A DNA stretch of 64,000 nucleotides from Brachynemurus nebulosus (Eukaryota > Arthropoda > Insecta > Neuroptera > Myrmeleontidae), in contig JAPWDM010000003.1 of the NCBI GenBank assembly GCA_035578155.1, positions 66,084,142 to 66,148,141 of the forward strand, given 5' to 3'. The position numbers were made by a program, and so were the translations under genes. This document shows positions 1 through 11,945 of the stretch, in pieces. The notes beneath the pieces are model-generated. The model made no database searches, was not told the origin of the DNA, and was given only the letters and a program-made list of their open reading frames with translations. The stretch's first letter is position 1. Every line of letters starts with the position of its first letter.

Positions 1-95
1 TTAATCGAAAGTAAAATAGTCGACTAAAATACGACTAAATGTAAACAAAATTAGTCGACTAAACCGACTAATCGATTAATCATCTGACATCACTA
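1..95. mobile_element. Right end of a hAT-like MITE with TAGTCGACTAA reiteration
   Basis: The end reads ...ATCTGACATCACTA, so the reverse complement begins TAGTGATGTCAGAT, a hAT-type terminus like those of other elements here. Inside it the word TAGTCGACTAA and its close variants recur several times. The left end is outside the window, so no target-site duplication can be checked. Confidence 0.5.
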
Positions 96-1137
96 ATACC
101 TACTTCCCATCATGCAATAGCACATGTTTATTATTGAATACCTACAAAACTATTGGACGTAATGAAACCAAATTTTACTACTTATATAATACTTCAGCAT
201 AGGATAATTCAAAATTTGGCAAAAAATGACTTTTTGAAAAAATGATACATAAACCTTCATCCACTCATCACGTCTTCAATTTTGAAACACTGCATAATTC
301 GTTATGAATCATACATATGAAAATCAAAATTTTCGATTCAATGCAGTAACCGTATCATAAAACAAGTTTGGTTTGTATTTTTTTTTTGTTTCAAAATAAT
401 TACACATGTGTAAGAATCCATTCGGCTGGTTGGTTTTGGAAATGCTTAGTCTCTCTGTAGAAAAATTAAGATATCTCTACCAAAATATGTATATGTTAGT
501 TAGTTGGCAGCCAGTTTATCTTTGTTTTATAAAAATCTAACCACTCAACCTTAAATTTTAATGAACTTCTTTTAGTAGGTATGTATAGGTAAGACCACGT
601 ATCATGACAATAACTGGCACATGGTACTGTGAGACGGATATACCTATCTGAAAATGCATGATAACTACGAGATAAGTACATTAAAAACAATTGGTTTTTT
701 TATTTAATTACACTCAAAGAAACAATTTATCTTCTGCGATTTGCCACGATACGTGGCTCCAACTATACTATTGGATGTACCTACTTTTGTTTGTGTTGTA
801 CTTTGTGATAGGTGTGAAATAAACATTATTTTGTAATAGTGTTTTAAACAATAAACAAATAATTCATCTTAATTTTTTTCGAAAATAAAAAAAAAATAAA
901 TAAATCTGAAATCAGGGAAATACTGATTTTTTTTTTAATGAGATATAATTTTGATTGATATGTACATCTGTAGAGATAAAAATAATTGTGTCTCTGAACG
1001 ATAGATGCGTATTGACCATCGATCAAAATCATTTGAGATTACGCCCTAAAGTAGCCAAAAATTGGATATCTTTTTTCAATTAGAGTGACCAATCAATACG
1101 GCGCACAATTTAACAGTTAAAAAATTCAATTTTTTTA

Positions 1138-1385
1138 ATAATTATTTGGGAATAAAAACATAGATGGAACAAGGGTCAAATGTGATACTCTTTCATAGAT
1201 TCGTAACAATTTTTGTACTTTCATAGATTCGTAACAAGTTTTGTAGATTCGTAACAAGCTTAAGTGACAACCGTTTAAAAAATACACTTTCGTTAACAAT
1301 TTATGACAATAAAAACACAGATGGAACAAGTATCAAATGTGGTACTCTCTCTTAGATTCGTAGCTTTCGTAGCAATTTTTTAGGT
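1138..1385. repeat. Imperfect direct repeat, about 160-bp period, with nested 24-bp repeats
   Basis: A unit of about 68 bp containing AGATGGAACAAG and TAGATTCGTA occurs at 1140-1209 and again at 1299-1365. Between them TAGATTCGTAACAA is repeated three times (1195-1257). No coding potential and no recognised family. Confidence 0.7.
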
Positions 1386-3074
1386 AAGAAACAGAGGCTG
1401 AGTTACAAAAAAATCAGATTTCTCTGTGAAAACGAAAAAAGTAAACGAAATTTTTAAGGGCTTATTCAAAATTTTTTTTTTTTTTTTGAATGAAAAAAAG
1501 ATAAATTGGTGACCCAAACGCGATTATCTCGAAACGACATTTTTTAAATATGACGAAATCAAAACTCGGACATTTTTCATTCGACGCACTTCAAATGTAA
1601 ACTACAGCTTCTTAGAAATGTAGTCTAGCGAACCACACAATTCCAACTTTTTATCGAAAAAAACGAAATTTTTTTTCAAAACGTCATTTTACAAAAAAAT
1701 TTTTTTTTTTGTAAATTTGATTTTTTGATACGCAGGCATCCGAAAAAAATTTTCCGTTCCAAAAATGGATTCGTACAGATTTTTTTCTTTAAATCTCGTT
1801 TGTAATCTGTCACTAATCCGACTACTATTAATTAATTACTTTATTTTGACTACTGATTTTGTTTCAGTCTGAATCATGATATATTTCAAAATTTCATATA
1901 CTTATCTACAACTTTTTTTGTTAAGAAAAATTTCGTAATTCACCCATTAGAATTTCAAAATATTATTTATGAGTTAAAATTCGGTTAATATTGTTAAAGA
2001 GACAAATAATAGATAACGAAATTTTTTTTATTAATATTAAAATTTTTACTTAGGTAATTCTTGTCGTCTTAACTAATCTACTGTGTTTTTTCTTTTTTTT
2101 TTGTTTTATGTGATTATTATAGAGAGCTACTGTACAGTGAACAAAATATGATCCCTCTTATTGAGGTGAAACTTCTTAGGAAGCGTCTATGCTTGCACGA
2201 TTTGAGGAGTAAAATGTTGGGTCGAAATGTTACCGATTGAAATATGTGGAATGTGACCATCCCTATACTCGTTCGAATATCATGTGAACGATACGTTCCT
2301 ACCATATAACAAACAAAGTGGGAACATTACTTCTTTGGCCAGAAAAATAAAATATAAAGACATTTTTATTCAAAATATTATGCATTCAAGAAATTATAAG
2401 ACTTTGTAGGTATACTACAAAGTTGGGGTCATCCTCTCTCGATAGATACCATATTTGTCGAAATTCGTTAAGTGAATAAAGAGGGACAAAAGAAATGGTA
2501 AAGACTGAGAATTTGAAAGATTGCATCTGCAGCCGTCACCCAACCAGTTAGTACCACAGAGTACAGAGGCGACATTACTATCTATACTACTGAAACCAGT
2601 GTAACCAAAAAAGGATAGAAAATATGAAATACATGTACACTGTATTTAGTTTGTATATATTTGTGTGATCTGTCTTTTGTGTGTGAGTGATCTAAGGTTG
2701 TTGCGTGGTGTCGCATACGCACCCATATAGTATACTACATACGAGGCATGTATGTGGCTTCGTGCGGTGTTGAAAATAATGACCATAACAATCAAAATAC
2801 GATCAAAACAACTGACCTACACTCATCGGTTGCGACCGGACGAGTGACTACTAAGCAGCCTAACTTGCTCAGAACTGCACACTGCAGATTACACGATAGA
2901 GATAGTAGTGCCGGTTCTGTATTCTGTGGTCAGTACCAATTATTAAAAATACTAAAGCACTTAAGCTTGTTCCTCTATCTCTGTGATACTCAAACTTTTA
3001 TGTCTGCGATTCGCTTTGCACTCAAAACTTTCAAAAGACACCCGAAATATGGACGAATGGGTAGGAAATGTGTA

Positions 3075-4030
3075 GGGGAAGGTCGCCCAAAGCGGGTAAG
3101 CTAAGATTAAACGCCCAAAAAAGTGACTTCTGACCTCGATAAGCAGATCTTTTTTGTATTATCAGATAGAATAGTTATCGAACTTTAAAATGAAACTTCG
3201 CTTAAGAAATATTTATACGATATTAATTTTTAATAAAGAAAATACAAAACCTCTGCAAAAACCCGCTTTGCCCGTATAGGTATCCTAAAGCGGGTAACCC
3301 CCTTTGGGCAAAGCGGGTAAGTATATTATGTACTTAAATACTGTTATTATTTTTTAATATAAACTTTCTTATTCATATAGAACTTAACAATAATAATAAT
3401 TAAGTAATAAAAATTGAAAAAAGACAAAAATAATAAATTTATAACAATAAACTGTAACTTTCTTTACAACCTCCATATTGGAGTATATTACATCAGGTGG
3501 TTCCACATCAAAATCACCACAAACAAGGCAAAAATATTTTTTTTAAGCTTTTTCCCTCATTCCGTCGTAAAAAGAAGATTTTTTATTTTTTCTCCCCTTC
3601 CAACAGTTTTTTCCATTAAGATGCTTCTATTTTGTCTACCCGCTTTGCCCATACCCGCTTTGCCCAAAAGGACTTAATTTTGTTAGCTTAGAATAATTTC
3701 AAAATGAAAGCCGACACATGTCTACCTTTTTCTACATTAAAAGTCAAATGATGATAACATAATATGGTAATACCAAAAAGATTACAAATAAAAAGGTTTG
3801 TGACTAGTCATAGAATATTTATCGTCAAAATTTTTAACAAAACCAACAAAAAAATTTGATGAAGCTTAACTAGGACATTAAACGACAAAAGTGTTCGAGT
3901 GCAACTGACTGATATTGGTTGATATTCGGTTAATCTCGGTATACACACGACCTGACAAAAACATTCGATACAACGACATACAAGCGCTTACCCGCTTTAA
4001 GAGGGGTACCCGCTTTGGGCGACCTTCCCC
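3075..4030. mobile_element. Tc1/mariner-like non-autonomous element with reiterated CCCGCTTTG words
   Basis: The terminal inverted repeat is GGGGAAGGTCGCCCAAAG, continuing to AGCGGGTA, exact at both ends, with TA on each side (3073-3074 and 4031-4032). The word CCCGCTTTG (or its complement CAAAGCGGG) recurs near 3090, 3265, 3290, 3312, 3640, 3655, 3990 and 4008. There is no transposase. The superfamily call rests only on the TA flanks; the element and its ends are clear. Confidence 0.8.
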
Positions 4031-5132
4031 TAGAAAATAGACCCCCTCAAATATTTTTTGCGACCCTCACTTTGAGAATGATTGTCCTATCTTGTAAAAA
4101 TATTTTGGTGGAAGCTCTGGGAAGTAGAAATATAAATTCGTCACTCTCTTTTTCATTTTTCGGAGAATGCTTAATTTTTGTTGGGGCCCTATAAGTAGTA
4201 TTCACTCATATAACATTATGTGAATGCATGTTTTAACACACATACATGTTGTTTTTTTTTTTTTGGTTGCCCCGAGGCCCTAAAAAATTTAAAATGTCAA
4301 TAATTATTAACAATATTTTAAATTTGAAATATAGAGCATAAATGCTATATATTTGAACGAAACAAAAAAAAAAAATAAAGATATCAAAAAATTATAAGAA
4401 ATTTTCTCCAGATCCAGTTAAAAAGTGGATGCCTGTCAAAGTGCCAGCGTTGAGAATCGGCAATATGAAATGTTGAATCAGATGACTTCTTCATGGCCGG
4501 TCAGACAGACCCGCGTTTGATTTTGTGGTGATGGGAGTTGTTGGTTGTATTTGGTATGCCGTCGGGAACCAACCATTTGGAGATGTTTTTTTTTCGTTAC
4601 ATTATTGACAGATAACTTTATTTAAGAGCCATCTGTCATTTGTACCAAACATTACATATTATACGTATAGAATGGACTATAATCATTTTTTTTTATTTAC
4701 TTTGTCGGTCTAAGATGAAAATGCTGGGTATTTTAAGTATGTAATATCTTTTTATTAATCGTATTCGATTTGTGGTTTGTACTGGTACGTACAATCAGCA
4801 TCAGATATTATTGTTTGTCGATCGAGTGAAATGTCATAATTAAAATTTTATTATTTTGTTATCATCGCGCCGTAATCTTGCACTCGTTTATACTATCCGC
4901 CTGTAGTATTTCCGCGCGCGTGATAAATAATGGGAATGACAATTGAAGCAAGAATAATGGTTTGTTGTAGTGTTTTAAAGAGACATATTTTTAATTGAAT
5001 TGTTTTTTTTTTTACTCCTTTTTTGAGAACAATATGAACAATTGTTGTAGTTTAAATTTCGAAAAGGTACAACAGCTAAGCGAGAAGTCTTTAAATTTTC
5101 AAGAAACATTGGTCCTAACTAATTGTACGAAC

Positions 5133-5822
5133 TAGAGATGTCGATTCTCCAAAATAAAGATCGATTTTTGGATCGATTTAAATCGAAATAAAAAAAAAAC
5201 GATTCAAAAAAATCGACTAAAAAAAAAATCGATTCTGTGAGATCGATCTAAAAAATCGAAATTTTGAAAAGTTTAATAAAATTAGCTGATAATTTTTGTG
5301 TAAGGGACTTACTTGATAGTATATAGGTAATATCGGTAATATCGTGTAAAAACGCCTTACATTATATTTGTAAAGGCGATGAATGAGGTAACTTTTCAAT
5401 TATAATTATAAAAAATAAGGCAATTTAATATGTAGGACGAATACCACGAATTGAACCAAGTTTATTCAAAAATTTCAAAAAATTGACAAAAAAATGTTTC
5501 CTAAATAAGTCGCTTTTGTGGGAAAGGGATCGTCGTTTGCACAGATAGGTGGTCTCTCCCTTCCTTTTGTATTAATAGTCTGACTTATATAGAGCCATTA
5601 ATAACGAGTAAAAAGTGACAATTAACAATAGAGTTTTTGGTGTTTCATTTTAACACATGTTTCTTTGTAGAATTACTATTAAAATGAAGTTATTTTTGGA
5701 AAAAATCGGTTATCGATCTCTTACTTTTAATAATCGATTCATGAATCGATTCAAATGAAAAAAATCGAAAAAAGAATCGATTTTTTAAGCTTCGATTATG
5801 CGATTTAAAATCGACATCTCTA
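5133..5822. mobile_element. hAT-like MITE with ATCGATT/AAATCGA reiteration
   Basis: Ends TAGAGATGTCGATT and AATCGACATCTCTA are inverted copies. They are flanked by a perfect 8-bp duplication GTACGAAC (5125-5132 and 5823-5830), diagnostic of hAT-type insertion. Both subterminal regions consist of reiterated AATCGATT-type words. It lies directly next to a copy of the CAAGAC family at 5838. No transposase frame. Confidence 0.88.
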
Positions 5823-5837
5823 GTACGAACTCTATGT

Positions 5838-6233
5838 TAGTGGTGAGCAAAATTAGTCTTGGTCTTGCATTTTTTACACAACCAAGACCAAGACCAAGAC
5901 TATGTATACCAAGAGCAAGACCAAGACCAAGACCATAAGTATGACTGCAAGACCAATATCAAGACTCAAGTGAGCAAGACCAAGACAAAAGCAAGAAAAA
6001 AGCTAGACTCTTGCTAAACTATATAAATGGTTTGAAAGTACAATTAATACCGTAAACAGAGAAAATTCTGATTTTAGAAGAAAAAAATTCGGTAATAAAA
6101 AAAAATGCAAGAAAGTGGGAGATATTTCAGCAATACCAAGACCAAGATCAAGACTGCATGTTGCAAGACCAAGACCAAGATTCTTAATGCAAGAACAAGA
6201 CCAAGACCAAGACTGCCAATCAATTTTTGCTCA
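5838..6233. mobile_element. CAAGAC-array hAT MITE, copy A (right end damaged)
   Basis: The left end is TAGTGGTGAGCAAAATTAG, followed by arrays of CAAGAC and its variants, a unique centre around 6015-6100, and a second array. The right end stops at TTTTTGCTCA, after which ATGT follows. The 8 bases before the left end are CTCTATGT, so the last bases of the element and half of the duplicated target appear to have been lost in one small deletion. Confidence 0.8.
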
Positions 6234-7086
6234 TGTTATAAAGTTTTAAACAAAAGTATCCTCAGGTACAAGGATCTCCCCTATATAGTTACGAAATGAT
6301 TTGGAACACGCTGTAGATACCAGTTTCGATTAATAAAAATACAATATTTAAAAATGTATCACTGTTACGTCATGTACTGGGTAAATATTGTGTGTCACGA
6401 ATTATCTAACTTTAAAATAATGATTGATAACGAAGAGCTCTTCTTTTAAATTTCAATTTTACATTTATCAACGTTTGTCCAACATGCAATACTTTTAAAA
6501 TCGTTCCTATGTGCAGTATCTAAACAGTAATTTGAATTACTTTCTTGCTTTACGCTCATCAATTATAAGAAAAAAAAGAAACGTAAATATTCTTTGGCTC
6601 TCATTCTCGTGTTTTGATCAAAATGCGATAAATTCATTATTTTTTTGATTTTATTTTTCGGAAAAAGAAGTAGACGGTAAAGAGTATTTAGAACATAGGT
6701 AACAAAGTTTGATTTCAAATTTGATTAGCGCGGTCTGCTTTCTTGATGGTAGCAAACTAATAATCAACAGACAGAATCAATATTTTTTTTTTTTTGGTTT
6801 TGAATGCAGTGATTGACAAAATGGCCTGCGTTATAAGTTTTAAAGATCCGTTATAATATATGAATGTGAAGTAGGTATAACTACTTATCGAATACGTGCA
6901 CTCAGGGTTTCGTATAATATTGCAAATAAACACAGTTAGTGAAAAATTGCGGCGTAATATTCAGATCAGATAGTTAATTTTTGACAAGGAATATACATTA
7001 GAGATAAAATTGTATAGTTACCTCTGTTCATCTTAGTTATACAGTACGTTTATTTGGAAATTACACATAATAAAATAAAGTAAAAA

Positions 7087-7383
7087 AGATGTTTTTTAAG
7101 AAAAAGCTTTTATTTAAACATGGGCTAAAAAAAATGAAATAACTGCTGAGTGCAGTTTGAAGCAATGTGCAACATAATTTATAAAAGCTTGAGGCGTTAT
7201 CATTAATTATTTCTGTTTTGGATATAAGTGTAGCTATTTTACTTTTCAGTACTTACCAAACTTAATTAAACGCCTCAAGCTTTTATAAATTATGTTGCAT
7301 ATTGCTTCAAACTTCACTCAGTAGTTACTTGATTTTTTGTAGCTCATTTTTAAATAAGAGCTTTTTCTTAAAAAAACATTTTG
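7087..7383. repeat. Fold-back element with arms of about 110 bp
   Basis: 7087-7198 and 7268-7383 are inverted copies (shared cores include TTTATAAATTATGTTGCA and its complement) separated by about 70 bp. This is the form of a fold-back MITE. A target duplication is not obvious, and the family is not recognised. Confidence 0.7.
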
Positions 7384-7785
7384 ATTACAATTAATTTAAA
7401 AAAAATAAAGAAGTAATTTGTTTACCTATATTTTAATCGGTTAATTTACCCTAATCAGACATAACTATGGAAATAAAAAATTGCAATGTAAAATCAATGG
7501 ACAATATTTGACAATTCGAAATGTCAAAAAGTTGCATAGGACTAAAAATCAACAATTTTGGTTTGGGGCAATTTAGGGAAAAACTAATTATACAATATTG
7601 CGTTGTCATCAAGGTTAGAAACGTATGCAAAATTTGAAACCTCTAGCTCAATTAGAACCTGTCTAAATTTTGATTCCAAGATTTGATCTAAACCAACATA
7701 CTAACATAGCAAGTTAAATAAAAGCTTTTAAAAAATGATGTTTCTGACGAAACCAATAGTACCTATTCCTTCATTTTTTCTTTCT

Positions 7786-7819
<34 letters not shown>

Positions 7820-7870
7820 CTTTCTCAGAACATTTCAAAGAGAGTTATTTGGAATTAAAAGTATAACTTA

Positions 7871-8728
7871 TTAAGGGGGACCACTAGTGTGACGTTTTCA
7901 AAAAATTATAAATTTTTTTTGCATATTTCGATAGTCTATAACTTTAAAAATAACATATTAAAATTTCAAGTTCATATCTCAAATAGTTTTTGAGTTACAG
8001 CCATCCGAAGAGCGGATTCTGATTTTCATTGTTAATTTTGAGGTATGGAGAAATGTATAAAGGTTGATAGTTCGGGAGTTGCTGGACGTGGCTGCCCGTA
8101 ACTGGTTGTGGAGACGCTAGACTCTGGCACATTTAAGCGACTCATCTAGTTTTACTATGACCGTTATAGTGAGTACATCGTAAATAATTTTAGTAAAAAT
8201 TCTTTGTGATTACAACTGAAAGGTAAAATATAGAAAAACTACATTTTTCAAATTTGCTGCAGTTATAACTCGAAGACAAATCATCCGATCGAGTTGATTC
8301 TTATTGCAGTTACTTTTATATATGTTTCTCCATACCATGAACCTCCAGTTTTCCGACCGAATAATAAATGTAATTTTTGCAGGTCAAAAATCATCAAATT
8401 TTCACACAAATTTTGAAACTTTTTTTAAAAAACGGTTCACGGTACGGGCAATACCTTCTAGTTTAATAGGCTTTTTGTTTTCTTTGATTTCAGGCACTGT
8501 GAAGGTCGCTATCATTGCAGCAGTGGGGGAACTTTTTTTGTGGAGCCTTGGGAGATCGCGAATAACTCCATGAATTTTCAGTTTTTTGGTCCAAAGATTT
8601 TATCATGAATTTATTATATATCAACGAATATATCCTTAAAATAAAAAAATTCCATGCAGTAGTTTTCTTTAAAAAAATTCCCAAAAATCATCTTTTTTTA
8701 AGGCGGTCACACTCGTGGTCTCCCTTAA
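7871..8728. mobile_element. piggyBac-like MITE, copy 1 (TTAA flanked)
   Basis: TTAA followed by GGGGGACCACTAGTGTGAC at the left is matched by the inverted GTCACACTCGTGGTCTCCC followed by TTAA at the right. The 858-bp element is closely similar along its length to 18078-18945 in inverted orientation. No transposase. The superfamily is inferred from the TTAA targets. Confidence 0.8.
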
Positions 8729-9903
8729 CGTAGTTGCTTTGAAATAGTCAGGTACAAAAGTATAGTTCAGCGAAAAAACTTTCTTTTATTAAAAATTAAA
8801 TAATGTATTATTATGGTTCAGTTATTATATTTGTATACGGCTTGTTTTTTTCCGGGCGCTTATGTTGTAGCAATATAAAAGCATTGTTGAAAAAGTGTTG
8901 TAAAAACGTTGTAAAATGATGTTTATAAATTATATTTAAAAAACAGCATAGTCAGAAATTTTTGTTTCTTATTAAATATGGTTTGTAACTTTGTATTTTA
9001 TAACATATAAAATTTTTATCAAATTCCTTTGACACGTTTTCATTTTATTCAACAGAATAGAGCTTGCTCCGTTAGAGCCCGTGTTAAAATTCCAAAACTT
9101 TAAAATCGTTCGTAAAATTGGGGTAGTCAATTTTAATCGAAATAGGCTCGTATTATTGGTACTGAATTAAATAAATATCTAGAGAAGTTTCGTTAAAATT
9201 CTTTGAAAAATCATTTACTACATTAAGGTAAATAAATTACCATTGACTTTTTCATGCGTCCTGTCATATATTATATATATGGATTCTTTTCCTTTGTTTT
9301 CATCGCAATTACTATAAAATTTCCGCGATTGATAAACAAAAGCCAGATGTTTATCCGGATATCCGTTGTAAAATTTCAACAAAGACGTGCCTACGTGACT
9401 TTACTGGTGAAGTAGTCAAGGTGAACAATAAATAATTTTCACATTTTCTAAAGTGCGTTTAAGAATTTACGCTATCAGTTACAACAATTAGAGATAACGT
9501 TTAAAAAAAAATTACAAGTAAGTTATCAAATTAGTAAAATAATAATATGAGAGAAAAAAATTAGTTTTATTAAATAGTGCACGCATATCTTTGATGTTGT
9601 TGCAATATTATCGGTAAAATATTTTATGTAAAGATAGTACCTATAGTTTTTTTTTTTTTGAGTTTAAAAAACAAGAGATAATTATGCAAGTTCTTTTGTT
9701 TTATCAAATGACAAAAGACTGTTGACAGTGTGTCGATGAAAGTGCACATCATATCAAGTGTAGTAATTAAGTTAAAAGATAATTTTTGAATGAATACTTT
9801 TGATGTTTTTACACTTAAATATCTTAGAGTGGACTTTGGACTCTTTTTGGCATTAACAGTGCCGTATTTACAGAAGGGTTAAGTAAACCGAACTCTTTTA
9901 CGC

Positions 9904-10111
9904 CAGGGCCGTGGAAAGAAATGGCGGGCCCCGGGGAATAAAGTACCTATATCTCTTAAAAATTCTTCCTCGAAAAAACAAGCGACGAACAAAAAAAAAG
10001 TTTTTACTGCCCCCTACTAACCGCTACGGGCCCCTTTTCCAAACGAGGCCTCGTTTCCACCCCAGGCCCCGGAGCTATAACCCCGGCTACCCCACCCTCT
10101 CGTCGGACCTG
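9904..10111. mobile_element. CAGGCCCG hAT-like MITE, copy 1
   Basis: Ends CAGGGCCGTGG and CGTCGGACCTG resemble those of the copies at 10374 and 36364 (this copy is inverted). The flanks TTTACGCC and TTTACACC match at 7 of 8 bases if one C is shared with the terminus. GC-rich against AT-rich surroundings. Confidence 0.68.
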
Positions 10112-10373
10112 TTTACACCTAAATTATTCTACTTTAACCAATTACCCTAACCCAAATCACTTCCATAAAGTTTATTTTGAGAAAAATGAAATTTTTTTGA
10201 TTTAATGAGGTCATCAAGTTTATTCAAATTTTTCAATGCCTTCAAAAAACCGTACCCAAAATGATAAAATTACGAAACTGGAAGCAAATTATACATTTTC
10301 CACCAAATTTGCGATTTAGTTTGAAAAAATCCGCATCTATACGCAGAATTCGGCGAATTCTAGTACCTACCGT

Positions 10374-10551
10374 CAGGCCCGACGAGAAGGTGGGGTAGTT
10401 GAGCCGGGTTGAAAAGCGGGCTCATAGCTGCCGATAGAAGGCCCGGGAAAAAATAAAATGAGCTTTTTTTGCTCGTTAATTATATTTTTGCGGAAAATTT
10501 CTTTAAAATCTGGTTTATTCCCAGGGCCCGCCAATTCTCTCCACGGGCCTG
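10374..10551. mobile_element. CAGGCCCG hAT-like MITE, copy 2
   Basis: Terminal repeats are CAGGCCCG / CGGGCCTG, with flanks CCTACCGT (10366-10373) and TCTACCGT (10552-10559) matching at 7 of 8 bases. 178 bp, no coding capacity. Confidence 0.8.
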
Positions 10552-11422
10552 TCTACCGTGCGGACACAGGGTCCTAAAAAAAAATCATAACTTACCTATG
10601 GAACGGTAAAATATTGGTTGATAAGTTGAACAGGAAATACGAAGGATATGTTTTGAATAATTTCTAAAGGCAGTATGTCACTAACAAGCCAGAAATGTAA
10701 ACATTTCGTGTTTATAGTTAAGAAATTGTTATATAAAAAACAGTTCTAGGAAATTTTATAAGTAAAATAGAATAATTCTCATCAAATGCTGACTTAAAAC
10801 GGTTATCAGTTTTTTCTATGGGATTCTAACTGTGGGTTAAGTATAGCTTCTAAACTCAACGTAGGCAGTAAATTTGCCCACAAGAGTTATAAAATTTGAC
10901 TGTAAGGGAAATTCGTTTTTCTAATGAAAGTTTCGATAAAAATAAAAAATATTTCTACCAAATAATGCAACTTATTTTTAACTTTTCTCAGTATAAAAAT
11001 AGACTTTAGTAGGCACGTTGTCATAAAATAGATTAATAAATTTTTCCACTTGGTAATGTGATCCGACTAAAAAAAAAACTTTATTGTTGGTTCAAAAGAT
11101 AACCATTTATAGAACGTATCAGATATCATAACAAGACAACTCCAATATAATGTTTACCTTTTGCTTATGTATTTAGTTATTCTGTATAGCAAAAAAACAA
11201 ATATCATCCTTATCAAAAACCTAGTATTATGATAAGTTTATTTAACTTAAGTACTGTTTTGTCAGTTAATCCTACAAAATCTATTAGCTGTATTTCTGAG
11301 CCGCAAATATACGATTGATATTTTGAATTATCCGTAGCTATTTCAATTTTTGAATCGAATCCACCGTTTCCTAAACTGTGAATTCAGATTAGAGAACAAC
11401 ATTGTATCCGTTTATGAGTTTA

Positions 11423-11945
11423 ACATATATGTAAATTAAAAATCACAAAGTGATTGAAAAAATTATGCGGATCGGCCGGAAATCGACAAAATGTCTGAAT
11501 TTTGCAGACTAAATGCAGACAAAAGTCTGTCATATGTAGTAGTGTTTCACAAGCACTCGATAATATTTGAAATTGAAAAGTTGTAACTGCTTCTCACATT
11601 ATACATAGAGAGTACATACACAAAGGTGATTGAATGTTGTCTGTATCGGGCGCCTGTCGAGCAAAGGATCGATGGTGTAATGAATAGCACACCTGGTTAG
11701 TTACCAGGAGATCCTGGGTTCGATTCCCGGCCGATCCGGATAAGTTTTTCAACCACTTTGTGATTTTTAATTTACATATGTGGTTTTTGGTCATGTTAAC
11801 CACAGGAAGTCGAGTGCTTAAAGTTTCAGTTTAACTGAACGATAAGTGAACATATGAATACTACGTGTGTTTTAAATGCAGACAAAAGTCTGTCATACGT
11901 AGTAGTGTTTCACAAGCACTCGATAATATTTGAAATTGAAGAGTT
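11423..11945. repeat. Inverted/direct repeat cassette enclosing the tRNA-like sequence
   Basis: Inverted arms at about 11423-11476 and 11729-11781 pair over roughly 50 bp, and the right arm overlaps the last ten bases of the tRNA-like gene. Two almost identical direct repeats of about 71 bp lie at 11511-11582 and 11874-11945; only a few bases differ. Both start AAATGCAGACAAAAGTCTG. The arrangement suggests a short interspersed element that has been duplicated or rearranged. I do not recognise the family. Confidence 0.6.
11666..11738 (+). tRNA. tRNA-like gene, anticodon loop reads AGT (Thr), probably tRNA-derived
   Basis: The 73 nt fold into a complete cloverleaf: acceptor GGATCGA with CCGATCC (six pairs plus an A-C mismatch at the seventh), D stem GTGT/GCAC, anticodon stem CCTGG/CCAGG with a 7-base loop TTAGTTA, five-base variable loop, T stem CTGGG/CCCGG around TTCGATT, discriminator G. 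The B box GGTTCGATTCC is perfect, and a T5 run follows 10 bases after the end. Against a functional tRNA: T at position 37 where a purine is normal, loss of one of the two D-loop G residues, and the acceptor mismatch. It also sits inside an inverted-repeat structure whose left arm contains the reverse complement of the tRNA 3' end. I read it as a tRNA-derived, perhaps still transcribable, repeat rather than a housekeeping tRNA. Confidence 0.5.

Noticed and set aside
952..961. TGATTGATAT here and TGATTGATAA at 6421 as Hox-PBC sites in the lab intron
   Set aside because: Partial matches without an adjacent Hth site, in AT-rich DNA where such words are expected by chance.
1140..1365. CRISPR-like spaced repeats (TAGATTCGTAACAA three times)
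   Set aside because: Eukaryotic context, too few and imperfect units, irregular spacing.
2748..3104. 118-codon open frame in the lab intron
   Set aside because: No recognisable domain, no splice context, and its end runs into the terminal repeat of the TA-flanked element at 3075.
11594..11803. 69-codon minus-strand frame containing a GNRTQDLL-type peptide seen in many insect gene predictions
   Set aside because: It is the antisense translation of the tRNA-like B-box region, a frequent artefact of tRNA-derived repeats.
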